From NCBI GenBank assembly GCA_045531205.1, contig JAZSDN010000026.1, forward strand, positions 1 through 51,903: 51,903 bases of DNA. The letters run 5' to 3'. The DNA is from JAZNQL01 sp045531205 (GTDB lineage: Bacteria > Bacillota > Clostridia > UMGS1883 > UMGS1540). The notes under the pieces were generated by a model that saw only the letters and a program-made list of their open reading frames with translations, had not been told where the DNA came from and did not search any database. Within the stretch, counting starts at the first letter, position 1. Each line of letters opens with the position of its first letter. Shown piece by piece: positions 14,272-23,792 of this stretch. The translations under genes were made by a program, and so were the position numbers.

Positions 14272-14345
14272 TTTATCGTTCGTGCCTTCTCAAGGTTCGA
14301 ATCCTTCTCAAAACAAAAAAATCGAGCATCACCCTTCGGTATTAC
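14244..14345. repeat. Direct repeat, copy 1
   Basis: About 100 bases nearly identical to 14604-14701. The unit holds the ACAGTCC hairpin, a tRNA T-arm-like string (AAGGTTCGAATCCTT), an A run and the left half of an AATCGAGC terminator hairpin. In this copy the right half of that hairpin has degenerated (ATTACTCTTT), so it is not a complete terminator. Confidence 0.75.
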
Positions 14346-14483
14346 TCTTTACCTTCACAAAAAGTTGGTAGTGTCGGCGAAACATCTGAGAGGGCGTTTA
14401 CAACCGAACAGGTGAGCCAAACGTGACTTTTGTGAAAAAGGAGGAACAGTGTAGTGGGTGACTGATTTTTTTGCATAAAAAAA

Positions 14484-14508
14484 TCGGAACAAGCGAAACT
14501 TGTTCCGA
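14484..14508. repeat. Perfect 10-bp hairpin
   Basis: TCGGAACAAG, loop CGAAA, CTTGTTCCGA. It is directly preceded by an A/T inverted stretch and followed by CGCGG and the tRNA fragment. No clear T run follows on the plus strand. On the minus strand it is followed by ATTTTTTT, so it can act as a terminator for leftward transcripts. Confidence 0.55.
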
Positions 14509-14511
14509 CGC

Positions 14512-14528
14512 GGTCGGGATGACAGGAT
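14512..14528 (-). repeat. Fragment of the tRNA-Pro 3' end
   Basis: These 17 bases are identical to 14713-14729, the last bases of tRNA-Pro on the minus strand (CCTGTCATCCCG and the start of its CCA end). It lies 185 bases beyond the intact gene. Such partial 3' ends are left when elements integrate into tRNA genes, but here the interval is too short to be an element. Confidence 0.6.
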
Positions 14529-14603
14529 AGCATATGCTTCGCATCTGCTGTGCTCTGCGACCGTAAGCTTCGCTTACAGTACCCGCTTTCGCACCACTCA
14601 CTC

Positions 14604-14701
14604 AAAAAACAGTCCACCGGACTGTTTTTCTTTACCGTTCGTGCCTTCTCAAGGTTCGAATCCTTCTCAAAATAAAAAATCGAGCATCACCCTTCGGTAT
14701 T
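14604..14701. repeat. Direct repeat, copy 2
   Basis: Second copy of the unit at 14244-14345, with only a few differences. Here its right end forms a complete terminator hairpin for tRNA-Pro. Confidence 0.75.
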
Positions 14702-14712
14702 GCTCGATTTTT
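14675..14712 (-). terminator. Terminator of tRNA-Pro
   Basis: On the minus strand AAAAATCGAGCA pairs with TGCTCGATTTTT, with an inner ACC/GGT pairing and a GAAG loop. It starts at the very end of the encoded CCA of the tRNA, so the primary transcript would need little 3' trimming. Confidence 0.75.
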
Positions 14713-14788
14713 GGTCGGGATGACAGGATTCGAACCTGCGGCCCTCTGGTCCCAAACCAGATGCGCTACCAAACTGCGCCACATCCCG
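14712..14788 (-). tRNA. tRNA-Pro (anticodon TGG)
   Basis: On the minus strand the acceptor arms CGGGATG and CATCCCG pair perfectly. The D arm is GCGC...GCGC, the anticodon stem TCTGG/CCAGA encloses TTTGGGA with anticodon TGG, and the T arm is GCAGG-TTCGAAT-CCTGT. Discriminator A and CCA are encoded (14712-14715). It reads the CCN proline box through wobble. It is isolated, with no other tRNA nearby. Confidence 0.95.
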
Positions 14789-14883
14789 CTATATTACGGC
14801 AACAGCTTTTATTGCCGTAAATTACAGTCTATTTCTTATTATTCTACGTTTATTTTAAAATTCCTTTTTTTATTTTTATTTTT

Positions 14884-15273
14884 TTATTCTGTTACAGTTG
14901 TATCTTCCGGTTCGGGCGCAGGTTCTTCCTCTTGTGTGTTTTCGCCTTCAGCATCACCTGTATCTTCTGTGTTTTCTGTAGTGTCATCATTTTCGTCAGG
15001 ATTACCTTCTTCGGTTGTTTCTTCTGTGGTATCTTCCTCTGTTTCTTCAGGTGCAGGCTCCGGGATATCTGCCGGAATCTGTGTTGCCTCGGGGTTTTGG
15101 GTTTCTACCTGTGTGGTATCAACTTCTTCCGACACATCTTCTTTCGAGAATATTGACACAGCAATTAAAAACGATATGTAAAATATCAGTATAAAGCCTA
15201 CTATGGTTCCCATTATTTTTAAAACCTTGTTGTTTCTTTGTCCGCCTGCGCGATATGTTCTTCTCTGTGGCAT
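14884..15273 (-). CDS. Small membrane protein with long acidic tail
   Basis: A 129-residue protein. The N-terminus is basic (MPQRRTYRAGGQRNNK), followed by one transmembrane helix (about 20-42, MGTIVGFILIFYISFLIAVSI). From about 45 to the end is a low-complexity tail dominated by Glu, Thr, Asp and Pro. By the positive-inside rule the tail is outside the cell. The start has a strong site (AAGGAGG). It follows addA by 20 bases, so it is probably the last gene of that operon, though nothing links it to DNA repair. Family unknown; the tail may be a spacer at the wall. Confidence 0.7.
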   Translation of the reverse strand: MPQRRTYRAGGQRNNKVLKIMGTIVGFILIFYISFLIAVSIFSKEDVSEEVDTTQVETQNPEATQIPADIPEPAPEETEEDTTEETTEEGNPDENDDTTENTEDTGDAEGENTQEEEPAPEPEDTTVTE

Positions 15274-15293
15274 ACCACTACCTCCTTATGCCT

Positions 15294-18200
15294 TTATTCG
15301 ACATATATTATATCATTATTTTCAAATAAATAAATACATTTTTCTAAATTTTTTAAAAAATATTTTTTTGATATAGCCGCAGCGTAAATATCCACCTGCG
15401 TTTTATATCGTTTTAAAGCCGTTTCTTTACCTATGTTACGGTCGGTTTTATAATCAACAATAACAGCTTTATCTCCTTCAAGGAAAAAGCAGTCTATTAT
15501 TCCCTGTACTATCAGGGTTTCTTCCCTGTCAGCCTCATCCCCTGTAATTACGGATGCAGGCAAAGGCATTGTAAAAGGTGTTTCTCTGAATACTTTTTCG
15601 GATTTTTTAAGACGCTTTCCTATATCCGAGTTAAAGAAATTATAAATATTCTGCCTTGATACACTTTCTGCCGATTCTTTGTCGATAATTCTTTTTGCCA
15701 AAAGAATTTCTATTTCCTCATTTATTTCCGAAACAGAGTTCGTTTTTTGAATATTTATAAGCTGCATAACCTTGTGTGTTGCATTTCCTATATCGGTAGC
15801 GCGTGCCCCCGACTGTAAAAATGCGGGTTCTCTTAAATTCTTTTCTGCAAAAATGCTTGCCGCATCCTCTGTTTGCATAGCGTTTTTAAGCTCTGTTACC
15901 GATAATTTTGCAGGAATATTGCAACCTCTGCTTTCGTACTTGTAATCAAGTCTTTTTATTGTTTCTTCATCAGGAATCAAGGGAGAAATTTCAATTTTTG
16001 TTTTTTCTTCCAAAACTTCTTTTTCTTCAAGGTCTGTTATGTTTATATCGCATAACCCCGTTTCCGAAACAGTTTTGTAAAGAAGCTCAAGATAGCAGGA
16101 TGCCGAATATATATCTTCTCCGCCTATTTTAAAATCCTGACTCCATTTTTTTATTGTCTGGTTTGCATTTTTCATAGATGCAGTTATTATAAGCTTTTCT
16201 TTTGCACGGGTAAGGGCAACGTATAAAATACGCAGTTCCTCTGCCATTTCCTCACGTAAAATCATATCTGCAACCGCTTTTTTGTGTATTGAAGGATACG
16301 AAACCATAAGCTTTGGATTTATACATTCTATACCAAAACCCATATCTTTATGTAAAAGTATTTTCCCCGTTGTGCTTCTGCGGTTAAATCTTTTTGCACA
16401 GCCTGACAGAATAACCACAGGGAATTCAAGTCCTTTACTTTTATGTATGCTCATTATCCTTACAACATTATAACTTTCGTCCACAACTTTTGCGCTGACA
16501 GTATCGCTTTTTTCACGCACCTTTGAAATATAATTCAAAAAGTTAAAAAGCCCTTTAAACGAAGACGCCTCAAACTGTCTTGCTTTTTCAAACAAAAGCT
16601 TTAGGTTCGCCATACGCACTTCCCCTAAAGGCAGTGCTCCTACAAAAGCCATATAACCTGTATCGTCAAAAAGATACCATATAAATTCGTCTATAGCCAT
16701 TGTTTTTGCCATTTTGCGCCATTTTTCTATTTTTAAAATAACATTTTTACATTTTTTCGCAAGTGCGTCATCTTTCTCGGCACATTTTTCAAGTGCTTCT
16801 TTAAACGACACCTTTTTCTCTGAAAGTCTTATGCTTACAAGCTCATCCTCCGAAAAGCAGAATATGGGTGAACGCAAAAGTGCTATAAGCGGAATATCAG
16901 AAAGAGAGTTATCTATAACATTCAAAAGCGATATAAAGGTTTCTACCTCGGGTGCTTCAAAAAAGCCTCCGCCCGCATCTGCATAGGCGGGGATTCCATT
17001 GTCTGTTAAAATCTTTTCGAATTCTGCAGCACTGTTTTTTGTTGCGCGCAGCAAAACTACTATATCGGAATATCGCAGTTCCCTTGTTTTTTTTGTTTTT
17101 ATATCATAAACAGGTGTTCCTATAAGCTCTTTTATACGCTGCGAGGCAAAATTTGCTTCGTGTGCTATGCTTGTTTCATCTTCTTTAGAAAGATTTATAA
17201 TATTTATTTCCTGTTTTTTAAAGCTTTGGGGTGCCTCTGGATAATCCGCCCCCGCAAAAAGCTTTTCGCCTTTATATTCAATTCCGCCTGTTTCTTTAGT
17301 CATAAGCTCTACAAAAATTCTGTTTACAAACTCAAGAATTTCGCTTCTGCTTCTGAAGTTTTTGGAAAGACATACTTTTCTGTTCTTTGCCGCATCTCTT
17401 TGGCTGTAGCTGTAAAACTTCTCCATAAAAATATCGGCACTTGTGTTTCTAAAGCCATATATACTCTGCTTTGCGTCACCAACCATAAAAAGATTGTTTC
17501 CGTTTGAAAGCATGCTGAATAAAAGCTCCTGTGCACGGTTTGAGTCCTGATATTCATCTACATATATTTCGTCAAAGACTTCCGAAATTTCTTTTGCAAT
17601 GTCACTCTTTACATATTCGCCATCAGTTTTTTCTGTTAAAAGATTTATTGCTATATGTTCTATATCCGAAAAGTCAAGAAGCCCCCTTCCTCTCTTTAAT
17701 TCCTGATACTTTTCTTCAAAGCATTGCACAAATAAAACTGTATTTTTTACAGCGTCAAAAGTTATTTTTGATATACTCTCTGTTTCTTCCTCTGTGCAAG
17801 GAATAAAAGTGCCCGCTTTTTCGAACAAATCTTTTATTTCTTCTCTTTTTTCTTTTGCGGCTTCTCTGTTGTCGCCGCCTTTTGGGTATACAAACCTTTC
17901 AAATTTTATGCAAAGATTATAATAAATGTCATCCCATGTTTTTGAATTTATTGCCTCGCTTATTATTGACATATCCTGATTAAAGGTGTCGCATTCAGGG
18001 AACATTCTTTTTGCCGCAGCGGTTTTTTCAAGAGCACGCTGCAAGGTTGCTTTTGCTCTTTTTATAAGATATGTGCGGGTTTTAGCTGTATCTTCAAACT
18101 CATTTAATTTTTCGCAAAGCCATTCATCGGGAAAAGGCATACTTTCGGCAAAATCGTGCACCCTGATGCATAAATCCGAAATGTCGTTATCGTTTCTTTG

Positions 18201-18680
18201 CGAGCCGTATGCGGCAGTAAAAAGTGCAAATTCCGGATTTTCATACATTTTAGAAAGTGCTTCCTGTGCCGCTTCTGCTTTAAGTAAGGTTACTTCCCCT
18301 TCCTCCGCAATACGGAATCCGGGTTCAAGCTCTGCTTCAATAAAATGATTTTGCACAATGTCAAGGCAAAACGAATGAATTGTTGTTATATGTGCTGCAG
18401 GAATAAGTGAAAGCTGGCGTTTTAAGTGGGAATCCTGCGGGTTTTCAGAAAGTGCCTGCGAAATATTTTTAGCAATACGCTCTCTCATTTCGGATGCCGC
18501 CGCTTTTGTAAACGTAACAATAAGAAAAGATGTTATATCCACCTTTTCTTCAATAATCCGTCTTAAAATTCTTCCGCTTAAAACCTGTGTTTTACCGGAA
18601 CCTGCAGCCGCAGATACTAAAAGATTTGTTCTTTTTGCATTTAAGGCTTTTGCCTGCTCGTCTGTCCAGTTAATCTTCAT
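15294..18680 (-). CDS. addA: ATP-dependent helicase/nuclease subunit A
   Basis: A UvrD/SF1-type helicase-nuclease of 1128 residues from the ATG at 18680 (RBS GAGGTG, spacing 6). A GTG nine bases earlier is possible but has no site. Walker A is AAAGSGKT near residue 24-31. Further SF1 motifs are visible, such as VDEYQDSN, GDAKQSIYGFR and SIHKSKGLEFPVV. The C-terminal RecB-type nuclease domain carries the VDYKTD motif. With AddB it forms the recombination complex that processes double-strand ends up to Chi sites. It overlaps addB by 11 bases, the usual order in Firmicutes. Confidence 0.95.
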   Translation of the reverse strand: MKINWTDEQAKALNAKRTNLLVSAAAGSGKTQVLSGRILRRIIEEKVDITSFLIVTFTKAAASEMRERIAKNISQALSENPQDSHLKRQLSLIPAAHITTIHSFCLDIVQNHFIEAELEPGFRIAEEGEVTLLKAEAAQEALSKMYENPEFALFTAAYGSQRNDNDISDLCIRVHDFAESMPFPDEWLCEKLNEFEDTAKTRTYLIKRAKATLQRALEKTAAAKRMFPECDTFNQDMSIISEAINSKTWDDIYYNLCIKFERFVYPKGGDNREAAKEKREEIKDLFEKAGTFIPCTEEETESISKITFDAVKNTVLFVQCFEEKYQELKRGRGLLDFSDIEHIAINLLTEKTDGEYVKSDIAKEISEVFDEIYVDEYQDSNRAQELLFSMLSNGNNLFMVGDAKQSIYGFRNTSADIFMEKFYSYSQRDAAKNRKVCLSKNFRSRSEILEFVNRIFVELMTKETGGIEYKGEKLFAGADYPEAPQSFKKQEINIINLSKEDETSIAHEANFASQRIKELIGTPVYDIKTKKTRELRYSDIVVLLRATKNSAAEFEKILTDNGIPAYADAGGGFFEAPEVETFISLLNVIDNSLSDIPLIALLRSPIFCFSEDELVSIRLSEKKVSFKEALEKCAEKDDALAKKCKNVILKIEKWRKMAKTMAIDEFIWYLFDDTGYMAFVGALPLGEVRMANLKLLFEKARQFEASSFKGLFNFLNYISKVREKSDTVSAKVVDESYNVVRIMSIHKSKGLEFPVVILSGCAKRFNRRSTTGKILLHKDMGFGIECINPKLMVSYPSIHKKAVADMILREEMAEELRILYVALTRAKEKLIITASMKNANQTIKKWSQDFKIGGEDIYSASCYLELLYKTVSETGLCDINITDLEEKEVLEEKTKIEISPLIPDEETIKRLDYKYESRGCNIPAKLSVTELKNAMQTEDAASIFAEKNLREPAFLQSGARATDIGNATHKVMQLINIQKTNSVSEINEEIEILLAKRIIDKESAESVSRQNIYNFFNSDIGKRLKKSEKVFRETPFTMPLPASVITGDEADREETLIVQGIIDCFFLEGDKAVIVDYKTDRNIGKETALKRYKTQVDIYAAAISKKYFLKNLEKCIYLFENNDIIYVE

Positions 18681-21600
18681 TTTCGTCACCTCGCATTACT
18701 GAGAGTGCATCTTGAAAACCTAAACTTTCTATATGTCTGTAACGGCAACCCGGCACAGACATATCAAATCCGCACGCAGTTTTGTATGCACAAAACTGAC
18801 AGGCTGATGTTTCTTTTGTTTTATATGGATATATATCGGTTCTGCCTTCAAGCAGTTTGCCTGAAAGACTAGATACCAGATATTTTACGTGTCCGCTTAA
18901 ATATTCAAACTGTTTTTCTGTTAAAACAGAACCACCAAGCTCGCCCGATGCATTTTCTCTTACGGGCAGAATGTCCGAAGTTTTAATCATTTCCTTATCC
19001 ATTGCACGAACAACTCTGCTATCGTTTAAGACTACGCCCTTCATTTTAAGCTCCTTGAGCTTGCTTTGTAAAACCGCATCTTCCTCCATAGAAGGCTCTG
19101 CCGAAATTACGGGGTCTGTAAGTCTGTAATAAAGAATAGCCGCAGGCTTTACAGGTGCGGGTGCATCTTTTATTTCGTTTTCGCACAAAGCCGTCATATA
19201 AACCGAAAGCTGAAGGTTAAGCCCGTTTGCAACGTCAGACAAATTAAAGTCTTTTTTGCCCGATTTATAGTCAATAATTCTTATAAAACTGCCACCAGGG
19301 GTTTTTAATATATCGGCTCTGTCAATTCTTCCTGTAAGCTTTACTGTCTGCCCTGTGGGGAGAGTTACCTTCAAAGGCTTCATTCTCCCGTTATCAGAAA
19401 ACGAAATTTCGTATCCCAAAGGTTCAAACTCGCCTCTTTTCATGTGCTGTGATATATGCATTATACATTTTTTTACAACGGCTTTGAGCCTTGTAAAAAT
19501 TGCAACGCAGGAAGGCGAATTTTCGAGCATATATTTGTTTGTACGTAAAATAAAGGTTTCAAAAAGCTCTTCTGTCAAAGAATCTGTTGTTTCTTCGGTA
19601 AGGTCTTTCCACAAAATATTTTCGCTTGCAATTCTGTTTGAAAAATCGTCTATAAAATTATGCAAAAAGCTACCTGCACTGTTTGCCGCAAACGAAGCTC
19701 TTTGTCTTTCTTTTGCAGATAAAGTATACTGCATAAAATATGCAAAGGGACAAGCCGAAAACTTTTCTATTCCCGACACGCCTATTGTAAGCTCTTCCCC
19801 AAAAAGTTTTTTTGCATTTTCTTTTGATATGGGGGTGCTTTGATTTTTATAATCTGCATAGCTTGCCATAATTTTTGCTTTTTCGCACCACTCGGGATTT
19901 TGCAAAAGCCAGCCAAAAATCCTTCTGTCCTCATCATCCCAGCCTGTGCGGATTTTACCTGCAAGATATAAAAGTGCCGCCTCGGGCGAAGATGTTTTCT
20001 CTCTGTGCCCAAAAAGACTGTCTTCGCAAGATACGTTTGGGAATACCTCTTTTACTCTTGCAATTATTGACGATGGGCGAAGTGCCGCTCCGTCCATATT
20101 TGCCCCCGAAAGAGTAAAATAAATTTTTTCTTTCGGTATATCTAAAACTTTATAAATAAGTCTGTTTTCTTCTATACATTTTTCTGATACAGAAAGTGAA
20201 AGCTGTACTCCATAAGAATTTAATATGTTGCGTTCCGATTCGCTTAAAATTCCTTTTTTGTAAGAGCCTTGCGGGAACACTCCGTCATTTACTCCCATAC
20301 AGAATAAAACCTTTGTGTTATATCCTCTTATACGGCTTACATCACCTGCAAAAACGCTGTCGCGGCTCATGGGAATAATACCCGCTTTATATGTAGCAAG
20401 GCAGGATTTTATAATACGCAAAAAATCTGCCATACTTATTGAATCATCATCAAGCGCGTCTGCAATTGAGTCAAGCGAATCCATAAGACTGTTATAAACA
20501 TTTATGCATTCTTCTGCAAAGGAAAGTTTGCCCTCGCCTTCAAGCTCCTCTGCCATTTTCTTTACCTGTCCGCCAAGGTCAATATCCTTTATAAAGTTAT
20601 ATAATGCCACGCATTTTTGTTTTGCAGATTTACCCTCTTTTAGGTTTTTATGCAGCAAAACAAGAGGCTCTGTAACAATACGACGTATTCTGTCAGCCTC
20701 TTGCATATATGTTATTTCTTTCTGGTCAGGGTCTTGCTTTTCGCTGTAAACCTCAAGACGCATATCCCAGGGCTTTTCTTCTGTCCATACAGCGCCTTTT
20801 ATCCCCGTTGCCAGAACATAATTTTCTAAATTTTCTATTTCCCTGTCACTTATGGGACAAAATCCCGATTTTATGTACCCGAATATATTTTCGTAACTGT
20901 ATCCCTCGCAAATAACTGTTAAGGCAGAAATCACAGAAACAACACAGGCGTGGTTTAAAATGTCGGCACGTCTGTCCATAAAAAAGTTTATATTATATTT
21001 AGGGAATACCGCTTTAATATATCTTTCGTATTCGCTTATTCCTCTGCCTACTACCGCAATGTCCGAAAATTTCATTCCGTATCTTCTGCAAAGACGTATT
21101 ATTTCTTCTGCAATATAGGTTACTTCATCAAGAGGATTTTTAGCCGTAAATACTTTAATATTTTTTGTAGGTTCTTCCGACTTTTTGCACGGATATTCAA
21201 AATATTGCCCGTTTAAAAATTCAAGTTCGGGGGAATCCTTTTCATTTTTTTCTGAATATTTTATAAACTCTGTTCCCCCGCACGATTTTGCCATTGATAT
21301 AAGTCTGTCACGGCACTTTGTAAGAGAAGAAAATTCATCCCTTATTGCATCCTCTGCGTCCATACCTAAAGTGACAAAAAGGTTGTATTTCATCATCTTA
21401 TGTAAACACTCTTCTTCCGACGGAGTAAACCCGTCAAAATGGTCTACATAAATATCTGTGCTGTTTAAAAGGTCATATTGTTCAATAAAATTTGCTAAAA
21501 GCAAAAGCTCGTCATCCTCGTCAAAAAAATGCCCCCGAAGCTCGCTGTTATAATGCTTATATATTGACGCAATATCCTCTATTTTTGCCCGTGTTATATT

Positions 21601-22032
21601 TTTGGGCATATTCTCTGCCGCTTCAAAAAGCTTTTCTTCCGAAACATTGTACCTTTTAAATTCCGAAATCACTTCCGAAAGCTGTTCTGCCGTACCCGAT
21701 AAAAAAGCAGTTTTGGAAAGAGACGAAAATTCGTTTTTATGCTTTAAAAGTATGCGGTTTAATAAAACTATTTTTTTGCTTTTGTCAAGTCTTTTTGCCG
21801 CCGCCCCTTCCATATTTGACAGAAAACGCCTTGCAAGGCTCTTAAAACTTAAAACCTCTATGCCACCAAGTCCCTGAATACCAAGCATCTTTGTAATCAT
21901 TTTTTCGGCAGTAAACGAAAACTGCTCCGGGACAATAATAACCGAAGGCCGCGGCAAATTTTTGCTGGCCATTTCGATACAGTATTCAGTTTTCCCTGTC
22001 ATATTTCTGCCGTAAATTATCTTAAGTGGCAT
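18670..22032 (-). CDS. addB: ATP-dependent helicase/nuclease subunit B
   Basis: A 1120-residue partner of AddA. The N-terminus has the Walker-A-like GRNMTGKT (8-15). The middle is an inactivated helicase core. The C-terminal nuclease domain (about 750-1100) includes RIIDYKSGKKD with its nuclease Asp/Lys. The four Cys that hold the iron-sulfur cluster in AddB are present: Cys761 (SACPFAYF) and Cys1078, Cys1081 and Cys1087 (CQFCAYKTACGF). Length is close to the family norm (about 1150). The start at 22032 follows TGAGGT. It lies 23 bases after the YlbF-like gene, within the same operon. Confidence 0.95.
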   Translation of the reverse strand: MPLKIIYGRNMTGKTEYCIEMASKNLPRPSVIIVPEQFSFTAEKMITKMLGIQGLGGIEVLSFKSLARRFLSNMEGAAAKRLDKSKKIVLLNRILLKHKNEFSSLSKTAFLSGTAEQLSEVISEFKRYNVSEEKLFEAAENMPKNITRAKIEDIASIYKHYNSELRGHFFDEDDELLLLANFIEQYDLLNSTDIYVDHFDGFTPSEEECLHKMMKYNLFVTLGMDAEDAIRDEFSSLTKCRDRLISMAKSCGGTEFIKYSEKNEKDSPELEFLNGQYFEYPCKKSEEPTKNIKVFTAKNPLDEVTYIAEEIIRLCRRYGMKFSDIAVVGRGISEYERYIKAVFPKYNINFFMDRRADILNHACVVSVISALTVICEGYSYENIFGYIKSGFCPISDREIENLENYVLATGIKGAVWTEEKPWDMRLEVYSEKQDPDQKEITYMQEADRIRRIVTEPLVLLHKNLKEGKSAKQKCVALYNFIKDIDLGGQVKKMAEELEGEGKLSFAEECINVYNSLMDSLDSIADALDDDSISMADFLRIIKSCLATYKAGIIPMSRDSVFAGDVSRIRGYNTKVLFCMGVNDGVFPQGSYKKGILSESERNILNSYGVQLSLSVSEKCIEENRLIYKVLDIPKEKIYFTLSGANMDGAALRPSSIIARVKEVFPNVSCEDSLFGHREKTSSPEAALLYLAGKIRTGWDDEDRRIFGWLLQNPEWCEKAKIMASYADYKNQSTPISKENAKKLFGEELTIGVSGIEKFSACPFAYFMQYTLSAKERQRASFAANSAGSFLHNFIDDFSNRIASENILWKDLTEETTDSLTEELFETFILRTNKYMLENSPSCVAIFTRLKAVVKKCIMHISQHMKRGEFEPLGYEISFSDNGRMKPLKVTLPTGQTVKLTGRIDRADILKTPGGSFIRIIDYKSGKKDFNLSDVANGLNLQLSVYMTALCENEIKDAPAPVKPAAILYYRLTDPVISAEPSMEEDAVLQSKLKELKMKGVVLNDSRVVRAMDKEMIKTSDILPVRENASGELGGSVLTEKQFEYLSGHVKYLVSSLSGKLLEGRTDIYPYKTKETSACQFCAYKTACGFDMSVPGCRYRHIESLGFQDALSVMRGDENED

Positions 22033-22055
22033 AATTTTACCTCACAAAGAAACTT

Positions 22056-22439
22056 TTAGTGGCAACCTCCGCAAGTTGAGCATGAACCCGAGCATCCGCC
22101 CTGATTACCCGATGCGTACATATTGATTATGTTTGTAACACTTTCAACCATTTTGGAGTATTCGCCTGCAGCTTCAAAATATTCGTTCAATACCTTGTTC
22201 TGCTTTAATTTTTCAAAAGCTTCTGCAATTTCGTTTCTTACTTTTTCAACTTCTTCTTCCGAAGGATTTGTATCTGCTATGCTTTTTGCAGCGTTAAGCT
22301 TTTTTGCATTGTATTCTTCAACCAAAACCATAGCTTCTTCATCGTGACGCCATGCTGTATCAGCCGCTGTATAGCGTTTGTATTCTTCTGTTTCGAGTAT
22401 AGCTTCTCCAAGCTCTTGTGCTTTTGCAATAATATCCAT
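22056..22439 (-). CDS. YlbF/YmcA family protein with C-terminal Cys cluster
   Basis: A 127-residue helical protein of the YlbF/YmcA (RicF/RicA) family. In Bacillus subtilis these form a complex with YaaT that works with RNase Y in mRNA maturation and carries iron-sulfur clusters. Residues 1-112 are the helical domain. The tail GGCSGSCSTCGGCH packs four Cys and a His, a likely cluster-binding site. The gene starts one base after the stop of miaB, with AAAGGA as binding site. In B. subtilis ymcA also follows the miaB gene, so YmcA is the closer positional match, but sequence alone does not separate it from YlbF. Confidence 0.8.
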   Translation of the reverse strand: MDIIAKAQELGEAILETEEYKRYTAADTAWRHDEEAMVLVEEYNAKKLNAAKSIADTNPSEEEVEKVRNEIAEAFEKLKQNKVLNEYFEAAGEYSKMVESVTNIINMYASGNQGGCSGSCSTCGGCH

Positions 22440-22440
22440 T

Positions 22441-23781
22441 TTATTCTGTCCTTTCTCCTTTTAAATTCCAGGTCTTTGCCTCGGTTATTTTTAAATTTAT
22501 AATCTTACCTTCAAGCTCTTTTGGGCCTTCAAAATTTACTATTTTTCCGCCCTCGGTTCTGCCCGAAAGTACTGATTTATCTGTTTTGCTTTCTCCTTCA
22601 CAAAGTACACTAACCGTTTTATTAAGCATTTTTAAATTCTTTTCAAGCGAAATGCGGTTTTGTACCTGCAAAAGCTTTTCAAAATTCTGTTTTTTCTCTT
22701 TTTCTGTTAAAACATCTTCCATTTTTTCAGCAGGAGTTCCTTTCCTTGGCGAAAAAATGAAGGAGTAAAGCGTATCGTATCTTACCTTTTCCAGAATTTC
22801 AAGAGTTTTTTCAAAATCCTCGTTTGTTTCCCCCGGGAAACCAACAATTATGTCGGTTGTAATTGTAATATCGGGGATTTTTTCTTTTGCGTAATCTATT
22901 ATGGAAAGATACTTTTCTGTATCATAATGGCGGTTCATAAGCTTTAATATTCTGTCGCTTCCCGACTGCAATGGCAGGTGCAGGCATTTACATATATTAT
23001 CCCTCTCATGAATAACATCTATTACGGATTTGCTTAAATCTTTTGGGTGAGAGGTCATAAATCTTATTCTGTCAATTCCTGTATCGCTCACTTTTTTTAA
23101 AAGCTCGGCAAATTTGTCGCCCCCGCCCATATACGAGTTTACGTTCTGACCCAAAAGCATAATTTCGCGGTAGCCTTGTTCTTTTAATTCTTTGGCTTCC
23201 CTTAAAATATCCTCTTCTTTTCGGCTTCTCTCTCTTCCTCTTACATAGGGAACAATGCAGTAAGAACAAAAATTGTTACAGCCGTACATTATGGGGATGC
23301 CCGCTTTTATTTTATCTTCTCTTTCGTAAGGCAGTCCTTCCGCAATAAATCCCTGATATTCAGTATCTATCTGCATCTGACCGCTCATAATATGCTGGTA
23401 AAGCTTTTCGGGCAATTTTTCAGGATTATTTGCACTTAAAATAATATCAACCTGTCTGTACGAAGTCTTTATTTTTTTGATATTATGTTCTTCACCCATC
23501 ATACAACCTGTAACTATAACTATAAGCGAAGGCTTTTGTTCTTTAAGCTTTTTTATCGAGCCTATTGTTCCAAACACCTTTTGCTCGGCATTTTCTCTTA
23601 TTGCACAGGTGTTAAACAAAATAATGTCGGCTTCTTCTGCTTTATCTGTAAATGTGCAGCCCGTTTGCCTTAAAATTCCCGCAAGCTTTTGACTGTCATT
23701 TTCGTTTTGCTGACAGCCATAAGTATTTATAAGTGCTTTTTTATTATTTAACAGCTCTTTTAAAGCAGAAATATAGTCCAT
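22441..23781 (-). CDS. miaB: tRNA-2-methylthio-N6-dimethylallyladenosine synthase
   Basis: A radical-SAM methylthiotransferase of 446 residues that adds the 2-methylthio group to i6A37 in tRNAs reading UNN codons. The N-terminal UPF0004 domain shows TYGCQQNENDS and the further Cys in FNTCAIRENA and TGCMM. The radical-SAM cluster motif is GCNNFCSYCIVPYVRGRE. A C-terminal TRAM domain closes the protein. ATG 23781 is preferred (GGAG, spacing 6) over the in-frame TTG 15 bases earlier, which overlaps the stop of folT. It is flanked by folT and the YlbF-like gene in one operon. Confidence 0.95.
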   Translation of the reverse strand: MDYISALKELLNNKKALINTYGCQQNENDSQKLAGILRQTGCTFTDKAEEADIILFNTCAIRENAEQKVFGTIGSIKKLKEQKPSLIVIVTGCMMGEEHNIKKIKTSYRQVDIILSANNPEKLPEKLYQHIMSGQMQIDTEYQGFIAEGLPYEREDKIKAGIPIMYGCNNFCSYCIVPYVRGRERSRKEEDILREAKELKEQGYREIMLLGQNVNSYMGGGDKFAELLKKVSDTGIDRIRFMTSHPKDLSKSVIDVIHERDNICKCLHLPLQSGSDRILKLMNRHYDTEKYLSIIDYAKEKIPDITITTDIIVGFPGETNEDFEKTLEILEKVRYDTLYSFIFSPRKGTPAEKMEDVLTEKEKKQNFEKLLQVQNRISLEKNLKMLNKTVSVLCEGESKTDKSVLSGRTEGGKIVNFEGPKELEGKIINLKITEAKTWNLKGERTE

Positions 23782-23792
23782 ATTTTTCTCCG

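Larger units (their letters stand above)
14120..14715. other. Gene-free cluster of intergenic repeats and hairpins
   Basis: About 600 bases without a credible gene. ORFs here lack ribosome-binding sites and cover the repeats. It holds hairpins at 14170-14185 (TCGCC, GGCGA) and near 14190-14215, two copies of a roughly 100-base direct repeat, a 10-bp hairpin at 14484-14508, a 17-base copy of the tRNA-Pro 3' end at 14512-14528 and a small stem GTAAGC, TTC, GCTTAC near 14560-14580. The make-up suggests dispersed repeat units that gather next to tRNA genes. Confidence 0.6.

Noticed and set aside
14342..14617. 91- and 67-residue minus-strand ORFs in the repeat cluster
   Set aside because: They are made of hairpins and the tRNA fragment, have no ribosome-binding site and show no protein-like composition.
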